A DNA stretch of 40,585 nucleotides, from the NCBI GenBank assembly GCA_030849805.1, contig JASANZ010002059.1:1-40585 (forward strand). Direction: 5' to 3'. The notes beneath the pieces were generated by a model. It did not search any database and was not told the DNA's origin. It was given only the letters and a program-made list of their open reading frames with translations. Positions 17,931-24,353 of the stretch are shown piece after piece (positions within the stretch are counted from its first letter, which is position 1; the number at the start of each line of letters is the position of its first letter). A program made the translations under genes and the position numbers. Source of the stretch: Sergeia podlipaevii. Lineage: Eukaryota > Euglenozoa > Kinetoplastea > Trypanosomatida > Trypanosomatidae.

Positions 17931-18816
17931 TCCCATTTTCATTTCAAATTATTGTTTTTCTTTTTATCTGGTATATATATTGTGCTAACTGTGCTTTCTT
18001 TCGTTGTTGCTATGGGAGGAGGACAGCAGGCGTGTGCACCAAGTCGCAAAAGCAAAAAAAAGGGAATAGCAAAAATCGACGTGAAAAGCCTAGTGGGAGT
18101 AGGGATGAAAGTAAATATCGAAAAGTGTGATTCAACGTCATCATCTTTGCTACTACTAGAGCTGGTTCACTCAGTCCCATATTGGCATTTATACACCTTT
18201 TTCACTTCTTTAGAAAAGAGTTATCACAAAGAAGTACTCTGCACACACACACACACACACACACACAAATGGAAGTGCACATGTGGTACCAGTTTGAAGG
18301 GCACGATATCACCTTGATTTTCATCTAGCGTCTCTCACTGTTTTCTTTTTGCTTCTCTTTCTGCTCTCTCTTTTTTCGGTTTTTCATAGTGAAGACGACA
18401 TACGAAAAGAAAGAAAAGGGATAGTCACTAAACAAACAATTTTTTAAAAAGTCTTGCAACGACGACTGGGGCTCAAGTGCTGACATACTCCTCGGTGAGC
18501 CTCTGCAACGGCAGACGTGCGCGAGGTGGGCTGCTCCGTTTCCGGCCTGACCCGATCCCCCTACTTTAACGGCCACTTCAAAGCCCCTCTGCAGGGGCCC
18601 GAGATCACCGACACACAGCCAAGCAGAACACCAAGTCAACGCAGCAGACACTCTTGCTGATCCAGCCCATCCTTGCTAAACCTTGACAGCCCCCGAAGGT
18701 TACAGAGCAAACGCTCCGGCTACCCGTTGCAATGTGTTGCGCACAACATCGTGTAGAACCACGAAAATAAACTCTACACCCGATGTTGATCCTAACGTAC
18801 CAGCGAGTTCCAGCAA
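17931..18816. other. spacer between DPP III and tRNA-Arg, GC-rich on its right half
   Basis: No protein gene is supported. The left half is a normal AT-rich 3' region with a CA dinucleotide repeat at about 18243-18267. From about 18440 the composition becomes GC-rich and non-repetitive although no frame looks coding. This right half includes a GCCCCT/AGGGGC hairpin (18583-18598) and the larger inverted repeat listed separately. Confidence 0.6.
18735..18788. repeat. inverted repeat with two alternative pairings upstream of the tRNA
   Basis: CAACATCG (18744-18751) plus TGTAGA (18752-18757) pairs with TCTACA (18773-18778) and CGATGTTG (18781-18788). This gives a 14 bp stem with a CC bulge and a 15-nt loop. 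The same CAACA (18744-18748) can instead pair with TGTTG at 18735-18739 around a CGCA loop. The structure ends 28 nt before the tRNA gene. Function is unknown; it could be a transcription pause or terminator signal, or part of a small RNA. Confidence 0.75.
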
Positions 18817-18888
18817 GTCCGTGTGGCTCAATGGAAGAGCATCTGACTACGGATCAGAGGGTTGCAGGTTCGAATCCTGTCACGGATG
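18817..18888 (+). tRNA. tRNA-Arg (anticodon ACG)
   Basis: A full 72-nt cloverleaf can be drawn. The acceptor stem is GTCCGTG with CACGGAT (one G-T pair), followed by discriminator G. The D stem is GCTC/GAGC with loop AATGGAA. The anticodon stem is TCTGA/TCAGA with loop CTACGGA, so anticodon ACG. The variable loop is GGGTT, and the T stem GCAGG/CCTGT carries loop TTCGAAT. Internal promoter boxes are TGGCTCAATGG (A) and GGTTCGAATCC (B). There is no intron, and CCA is not encoded. A run of seven T (18891-18897) two bases downstream is a Pol III terminator. It is a lone tRNA within a protein-gene train; such isolated tRNAs often mark transcription boundaries in trypanosomatids. Confidence 0.97.
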
Positions 18889-18890
18889 AC

Positions 18891-18897
18891 TTTTTTT
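18891..18897 (+). terminator. RNA polymerase III oligo-T terminator
   Basis: Seven consecutive T residues begin two bases after the tRNA discriminator base, the usual Pol III stop. Confidence 0.85.
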
Positions 18898-20190
18898 CAG
18901 TTCTCACCATGTTCTATTATGTACGGGGCGAAAGAATAGGAGCACATTGCTGATAGCATGTGGGCGGCAGCCACTACGCACTCGATTTTCTAGTCTGCTC
19001 TCCAGCTTTGTACGAGTCAACATTCTAAACAACAAAACTTTTTTACAATACAATAAAGGGAGAATGCAAGAGCAAGAAGCAAGTACCCGAAACAAAAAAA
19101 TACTGTCAATGCAAGCCATGTGCGTGCATCCCTGAAAACGGCATCTCCACCAACCCAACCAACGATATCTCTCATTCCCCTTTACAAGCCAAAAGCACAC
19201 AACATCACTCTTCACCAGTATACCCTTATAAAACCATAAAATCCAAACAGCCTAAACACACTCCCCCCGCAACCCAAATACTCAACGTTCAAATGTAAAC
19301 TCCAGTATGAATAGCCTCCCAGCTCCAAGTGCCCATATTGTGACAGCCATATCACTACTACTGGACCAGAGATTCCCAAACTGGAATCTCCTGATGGCCG
19401 TTGTGCGTTAACGAATACAGGGCACCTCAATGTGGTCAGCGCTACAGCGGTTAAATACGTGCAGTGTCCGAGGGTATCCAAGCCTGCAAAGGCGTATCCC
19501 AAGTATGAATGGGCTGTGATATGAGGGGTCTAGTTGGCATTGGCGTCTTGCATCCAAGTCTCACAGTACGGGTGACATTGTCTGCGTAAGTGAATTGTCC
19601 CCCTCTACCACCTCGGAGTGACACATAAACAAATCCACACTTCGACGCAAAGACCACCTCATCGTGGTGTCTGGCACTATCACCAGGTAGGGGCTCCGTT
19701 GTACATCTATGAGCGGTGCCATGGGGTTTTGCCTCCCTGGTCGTCACAGATACCCTCGAACATCCACTATTGCAAGGCTCGGAGTTCGCTGAGCCCTCCT
19801 CTTCAGGGTTTGAGTATCCCGAAAAGGCACACCATTCGACACCCCCTGGACATGGGACAAAACGCACAGGCGTTACAAGACCTTGCTCTAGGCAATCATA
19901 GCAAGAGCAGGAAAATCTTCCCACGTCCCTGGGATTGGGTAGTCGATCAAGAAACGATGTTGCCTAGGGTCTCCAATGAAAACCTGTCCATTGAGCCACG
20001 CACGGGTTGCTGCTATCTAGCACTTTTTTTTTTTTGCCAAAAACTCACCAGCTGCGTAAGGTTGCTATTGGGGTGTTCTGGCCATGTTCGGAGCATGGAA
20101 AGACGCCTGAGTCTCACCCCACGGGGTTTAGCTATGCTGCTCCACGACACAACGTTTTAAAGCAGCAGCCGCATGAGTTGATGGCAACTC

Positions 20191-20518
20191 TATGAAGCAA
20201 TTGATTCACTGAGCTGCGCCAACGCAAGTCAATGTTATTCCTGTGGTCGTAATAGGATCTTGCCATGGTCCATAGCCATGCTTTCAGAGAACGGCCGCAG
20301 GGGATCCGGTGCCAGGTTGGCCGCCCACGCATGCTAGAAACGGCAGCAGGGCGAAATACATGGTATCTCCACGCAGAGGGGGGGGGGTAAGGACCTAAGT
20401 GCCTCTCCTATGGCTGAGCTCCGCGTGTCCAGCAATGGTATGCGTAAATTTCCTTTCTTTCTCGCGTGCGCTGGCGACCTAGTGTCGATCCTCACCAGGA
20501 CGGCGTCATCGTCAGAAG
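20191..20518 (+). repeat. diverged dispersed repeat, copy A
   Basis: About 325 bp match copy B at 21131-21473 in the same order. Shared blocks are TATGARGCAA, TTCACTGAGCTGCGCCAACG, TTGCCATGG, CAGGGGATCC, CACGCATGCTAGAAA, TCTCC-ATGGCTGAG and GTCGATCC-CACCA. Copy A is more degraded, with small deletions. A-box-like TGGCTGAGCTCC at about 20411 and B-box-like GTGTCGATCC at about 20482 suggest a tRNA-related origin, but no cloverleaf can be folded. It could equally be a fragment of a degenerate non-LTR retroposon. Confidence 0.75.
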
Positions 20519-20642
20519 AAGTGCATGGCCGCGGTGATATTCGCAGATGGCTAGATTTATAGAACAATGGAGTGCAGCATAGAACTGTTTGGGCATAGCT
20601 GTTGGGGGCCTGGTGGTCGGGGGATGTGCATGGCTGGGGTGG

Positions 20643-20677
20643 CACGCGGGGGCAGCCGCTGGTGGCGGCTGCGCGTG
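20643..20677. repeat. strong GC hairpin in the GT-rich segment
   Basis: CACGC (20643-20647) and GCAGCCGC (20652-20659) pair with GCGGCTGC (20665-20672) and GCGTG (20673-20677). This gives 13 bp with a GGGG bulge and a TGGTG loop. Confidence 0.8.
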
Positions 20678-20956
20678 GGCCCATCTGCATGGCGATGGGT
20701 GGCATCTGGCGGCTCTTTTTATGAACTTGTCTGTTGAGGTAATCTGTGTAAAGGTGAAGGTTTGGAGAGGGGGGGGGGAGTGGTTCGAGTGGTGGTGTGT
20801 GAGATGTCTGAGTATTGTACTGGAATTGTGCTGATCGGTTCAATGTAGTGCCTTGGTTGCTTTGGAGTTACGAGGATAGTATTGGAGTGTTTCCCCCTGC
20901 GGCTCTGGGGGTGAAGTGGAGCCAGTTGGCAGCGTGGTTTAAGAACAGACGCCCCC

Positions 20957-21006
20957 ACGCCTTTCCTCAAGGCGTTATAGGTACATAACTCTGATTACTG
21001 TACCTA
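20957..21006. repeat. two adjacent hairpins
   Basis: ACGCCTT (20957-20963) pairs with AAGGCGT (20969-20975) around TCCTC. TAGGTACA (20978-20985) pairs with TGTACCTA (20999-21006) around a 13-nt loop. Both stems are perfect and lie only two bases apart, between the two repeat copies. Confidence 0.75.
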
Positions 21007-21130
21007 ACTGAGGCCCTCACTCTGGGTAAGAGTAGACGCGGGAAACTGCGTCAAAGGACTAGGTGTTCCTGAGCTTCTTGCTCGAACGAACTATCCGTTA
21101 GCGTCTAGTACCTCGCGATGAGGGAAGCAC

Positions 21131-21473
21131 TATGAGGCAACTCTTTCCTCTTTACTTCACTGAGCTGCGCCAACGGCAAGTCAAGGTCATTCCTGTTGGC
21201 CGTCAAGGCTTTGCCATGGCTTCACACCCATGACTGGAGAGCGGCCACAGGGGATCCAGCGCCGGCTGGGCCGCCACGCATGCTAGAAATGGCAGTGTGG
21301 TGAACTTTATTCTCCACCCCGGGGGGTTTTAGTGGGTATGAGCTTCGGTGTCTCTCCAATGGCTGAGTCCCACATAACCGATTGTAGCGGTAGGCGTGAG
21401 TGCCTTTCCTCCCTTTCTAGCATGCGCCGGCGGCCCAGTTTCGATCCCCACCAAGGTCGGTGCTACTCGAAGA
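21131..21473 (+). repeat. diverged dispersed repeat, copy B
   Basis: Same order of blocks as copy A, starting 940 bp downstream. It carries A-box-like TGGCTGAGTCCC at about 21360 and B-box-like GTTTCGATCCCC at about 21438. It ends close to a short A-run (21475-21480), after which the GT-rich segment begins. Copy A is likewise followed within about 60 bp by GT-rich DNA, so the duplicated unit may include that tail. Confidence 0.75.
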
Positions 21474-21479
21474 CAAAAA

Positions 21480-21770
21480 ATTGGGGTGTTTCTTTTGTGT
21501 GGTTGCTGTGAGGCTGTGGTGCTCGTGTTGCAACTGTGTGGCTGGACATTTTAAAGATGATCAGATTGAGTGGAGCAGTTGCGTTGGGCTTGTGTGTTGT
21601 AATGGTATGGTATGGGGGGGGGATGACTTATAGTGAATGGTTTTGGTTGATGCTGTGGTATGTATATATATTGTGTGATTTCTGCTGGCTATTGAGAGTG
21701 GTGGTGTTACATATTAAAAATGTTTGGGTTTGAGGCATTACACTGGTGTTTGTTATAATAGGTTGGTTCG
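21480..21770 (+). promoter_or_regulatory. GT-rich segment, candidate Pol II initiation region
   Basis: The plus strand is dominated by G and T for about 290 bp, with many TGTG, GGTTG and GTGG blocks and a G9 run near 21614. It lies just upstream of the first gene after the gene-free region. GT-rich DNA has been described at Pol II start regions in Trypanosoma brucei. No core promoter motif is visible, so this is inference from composition and position. Confidence 0.35.
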
Positions 21771-21873
21771 CCTCTTGAGTAGTCGCTCTTCTTGTTACCT
21801 GCTTTTGTACGTTGCAGTTTTGAATGAGTCAATGAGTCTTTTGCTTTGGAGATGTGTCAAATAATGATGCTTA

Positions 21874-21905
21874 CTTCTCTTCCTTTTGTTTTGATTCTTA
21901 AATAG
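21874..21905 (+). promoter_or_regulatory. candidate spliced-leader acceptor for the SDS22-like gene
   Basis: A pyrimidine-rich tract at about 21873-21898 is followed by AG at 21904-21905. This gives a 5' UTR of about 31 nt before the ATG at 21937 and excludes the TTG-initiated frame extension. Confidence 0.5.
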
Positions 21906-21936
21906 GTTTGTTTTGAGTATATTGATTAATTCAAGG

Positions 21937-23166
21937 ATGTTTGGTAAGCAGACCGCTGAGCAGAAAGCTGCTTTTCAGAAGAAGTTTTCTGGTACTCTGT
22001 CTGCCAGTACTCCTGCGGACGATGCAAACAAAGAAACGGAAGTTCCTCATGATGAGTCATCGGACAGTGAGAGTGTTGAGCATGTTGACCTACCAAACAA
22101 TCATGATGAGCGCACCAAGATGGCCACTGAAACTCTGAAGATTGACGCCAAGTCACGGTTTGTCGAGATTACGAATATTCGGTTGTTCTCCATTGAGGAA
22201 CTTGATTTGAGGTGCCTCACTGAGTGTAAGGTGCTCTCTTTTAGGAAGAACTTGATTCATGAGTTGTCTCCCTTCCCTTTGGAGCTCGCAAATCGTCTTG
22301 AGGAAATCGACTTGTTTGATAACAAGATCAAGAAGCTCAGAGATTTCTTTCTTTCTGCTACGATTGTTGATCCAGAGAACGCTGGCGCATTCATGAAACA
22401 AAACTTTCCGCAGCCATTCTCATCATTGTCAAAACTGGATTTAAGCTACAACCAGATCAAAAAGATTGCGGGCCTTGAGCCGCTAGCTCCTACCCTGAAG
22501 GAGCTGTATCTCGTCGAGAACAAGATCAAGGCTATTGAAGGTCTTGATTCGCTGGTTAATTTGGAGTTACTCGAGCTCGGAGGGAACCGCATCCGTGACA
22601 TCGGTGCAGGTCTCACCAATCTTGTAAATCTGAAGCAGCTTTGGCTAGGAAAGAACAAGATTGTCAACATTGGGTCTTCACTTCATACCTTAAAGAATCT
22701 TTCTCTTCTCAGCCTTCAGGCAAATCGTATCTTGAAGCTGGAGCCAGAGAATTTTCTTGGAAGCGCAAACCCATGTTTAAAGGAGGTGTACCTTTCCGAG
22801 AATGGTATTGCGGTCATTGAGCACATTCCTCTGCATACGATAGAACTGCTCGACTTCAGCTTTAACCCAATTAAAGCGATCAATGAGGACACTATCAACG
22901 CTGTTAATATGCCTTGCCTTCGCGAATTTTGGCTCACTGATGGCAAGATTGACTCTTGGGATGAAGTGAAGAAACTGGAAGTGTTTAAAGACACCATGAA
23001 GACCATTTATCTGGAGCGCAACCCTATCGAAGAGGACAAGCGCTATCGCAATAAGGTATATCTTTATTTGCCGTTTATTACACAAATTGATTCTTGGCCA
23101 ATAGTTAACAAGGATAATCTTGAGGCTGACAGAACAATTGAACGCCGCACTCGTAGCAGCGATTGA
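21937..23166 (+). CDS. SDS22/PPP1R7-like leucine-rich-repeat protein
   Basis: The gene encodes 409 residues. The frame is open from 21913, but the first ATG is 21937 (MFGKQTAEQ). After an acidic N-terminal ~70 residues come about ten short 22-residue leucine-rich repeats of the SDS22 class. Examples are LSKLDLSYNQIKKIAGLEPL, LKELYLVENKIKAIEGLDSL, LELLELGGNRIRDI and LKQLWLGKNKIVNI. The end (YRNKVYLYLPFITQID) is a typical LRR cap, as in PPP1R7. By family, SDS22 binds protein phosphatase 1 catalytic subunit and governs its maturation and targeting. The LRR class is certain; PP1 binding is inferred, because SDS22-like repeats also occur in dynein and ciliary LRR proteins. No membrane or signal segment. 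It is the first gene after the gene-free region and has somewhat more AT-leaning codons than the genes to the left. Confidence 0.85.
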   Translation: MFGKQTAEQKAAFQKKFSGTLSASTPADDANKETEVPHDESSDSESVEHVDLPNNHDERTKMATETLKIDAKSRFVEITNIRLFSIEELDLRCLTECKVLSFRKNLIHELSPFPLELANRLEEIDLFDNKIKKLRDFFLSATIVDPENAGAFMKQNFPQPFSSLSKLDLSYNQIKKIAGLEPLAPTLKELYLVENKIKAIEGLDSLVNLELLELGGNRIRDIGAGLTNLVNLKQLWLGKNKIVNIGSSLHTLKNLSLLSLQANRILKLEPENFLGSANPCLKEVYLSENGIAVIEHIPLHTIELLDFSFNPIKAINEDTINAVNMPCLREFWLTDGKIDSWDEVKKLEVFKDTMKTIYLERNPIEEDKRYRNKVYLYLPFITQIDSWPIVNKDNLEADRTIERRTRSSD

Positions 23167-23410
23167 GAAGAGTAGCCTTGTTACGAGCATATTGTTCATA
23201 TCTTTATTATTTATATATACGCACATACATATACATACGCATACTTGCATGCACACGAGTCCATTGCTGTATACTTTGTTTTGAAGGCTTTTTAAAAAGT
23301 GGTTTTTGCTTTAGTTGCGTAGCTACTTGATATTGTTACTTTTTCTCTCCTTTACTCATTTTGTTTTTGTACTCTATAATTGCAAGTTTTCGCACAGTCT
23401 TTATTCATAA

Positions 23411-23833
23411 ATGCAGCAGATTCACCCCGAAATCCGTAACCTGAACGATCAGCTCAGACCCATTCTCAAGGAGCTGCAGGAGATGGGTGAGAAGAAGGGC
23501 AAGCTGATTGAGTCGCGCCGCCAGCTTGGTGGCCAGAAGAACGAAAATGAGCTAGTTAGGGATGAACTCAATAAACTCGAGCCTGATGCCATGGTGTACA
23601 AGCTGATTGGTCCCGCTCTTGTTCCACAGGATCAGAGTGATGCTAAGAGCATCATTGGAAACCGCCTTGACTACATTAATGGCGAGATCAAGCGCACTGA
23701 TACCTCTATTTCCGATTTGGACCGCAGAGAGACGGAGCTTCAGAAAAAGGCTCAGGATCTCTACCGCCGGATGCAAGAGAAGCAATCTCAGCTGATGCAA
23801 CAACAACAACAGCAACAGCAGCAGCAGCAGTAG
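23411..23833 (+). CDS. PFD6: prefoldin subunit 6 (beta-type)
   Basis: The gene encodes 140 residues. The pattern is that of a beta-type prefoldin: an N-terminal helix (about 5-45), a short beta hairpin region (KLEPDAMVYKLIGPALVPQD, about 56-76), then a C-terminal helix rich in Glu, Lys and Arg. The phrases VYKLIGPALVPQD and RLDYINGEIKR are very close to eukaryotic prefoldin 6 (KE2). By family, the hexameric complex binds nascent actin and tubulin and hands them to the TRiC/CCT chaperonin in the cytosol. The C-terminus ends in eleven glutamines from a CAA/CAG repeat; normal family members stop at about 125-130 residues. Tandem AGs at 23385-23386 and 23396-23397 after a pyrimidine tract are candidate trans-splice sites. 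Confidence 0.92.
   Translation: MQQIHPEIRNLNDQLRPILKELQEMGEKKGKLIESRRQLGGQKNENELVRDELNKLEPDAMVYKLIGPALVPQDQSDAKSIIGNRLDYINGEIKRTDTSISDLDRRETELQKKAQDLYRRMQEKQSQLMQQQQQQQQQQQ
23798..23830 (+). repeat. CAA/CAG repeat encoding C-terminal Gln11
   Basis: Eleven in-frame CAA/CAG codons immediately precede the TAG stop of the prefoldin 6 gene. Confidence 0.9.
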
Positions 23834-24353
23834 GCGAAGGAAAGATGGTGCCCACAGTGAGTGGAATGGGTTTGCAGAGACCTACATTATTGATAAATGT
23901 CTTTTTTTGAGTGAAGAGGTGAAAGAAGAGCAAAGGAATTGAAAGTAGCTGATATATCAAAGAGCGATAGGTATTTGAATAGATAAGAAAGAAGAGAGCT
24001 ATAACTCGGAAGTTGTAGAGAAGCAAAGATAGCACAGTAAGATGAGACGATCAGCTGTCAGTGATGTTAATACTTTTCTATCCGATAAAGTAATATAACT
24101 ACCAACTACGTTCCAAAAGAGCAACAAACGCACAAGCAAATGAGTGAAATTGCTTCTTTTTTTTTCTTTTACTGCCGGTATGATGACAAGAAGATATCTT
24201 TTGTGCCAAATTGATGATTCAGTAGTTTTACTAATGCGTGCCCACCTCCACTTCTCTTATTTACAATCGTCTCTTTCGATTCACACCTTTGATTTTGAGA
24301 GTATGTAGGTTATTGCAATTTATATATAGTTTTCATTTTTAGACATATTACAC
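23834..24353. other. spacer, no gene seen
   Basis: Purine-rich 3' sequence is followed by a pyrimidine tract at about 24151-24170 and a second pyrimidine-rich stretch at about 24244-24295. Several AGs, including 24341-24342 after TTTCATTTTT, could serve the gene at 24354. I cannot choose between them. Confidence 0.6.

Larger units (their letters stand above)
18898..21936. other. 3 kb gene-free, compositionally polarised region
   Basis: No credible protein gene on either strand: frames are short and lack family features. Composition changes along it. A CA-rich segment lies at about 19136-19300; mixed GC-rich sequence follows at 19310-20570, including a poly-T run at 20024-20035. GT-rich segments lie at about 20583-20900 and 21480-21770, the plus strand of both being conspicuously poor in A and C. 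Poly-G runs of 9-10 occur near 20378, 20769 and 21614. It also holds two copies of a ~330 bp repeat and several hairpins. The best guess is a transcription start/termination boundary with decayed repeats. Confidence 0.6.

Noticed and set aside
18010..18317. Short basic + strand frame starting MGGGQQAC
   Set aside because: No AG acceptor directly upstream, it runs into a CA repeat encoding Thr/His repeats, and its composition equals that of spacer DNA.
18683..18889. 68-codon + strand frame ending in a Gly/Arg/Ser-rich peptide
   Set aside because: Its end is simply the tRNA-Arg read as protein; tRNA genes typically yield such spurious frames.
19451..19924. 157-codon minus-strand frame containing YADN, vaguely like a reverse transcriptase YADD box
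   Set aside because: Flanking residues do not match any reverse transcriptase motif order, and the frame is within a gene-free repeat region; a chance resemblance or a very decayed remnant.
20191..21473. CRISPR-like or LTR interpretation of the paired repeats
   Set aside because: Only two diverged copies of about 330 bp, no short regular spacers, no TG...CA ends and no internal polyprotein; inconsistent with CRISPR or an LTR element.
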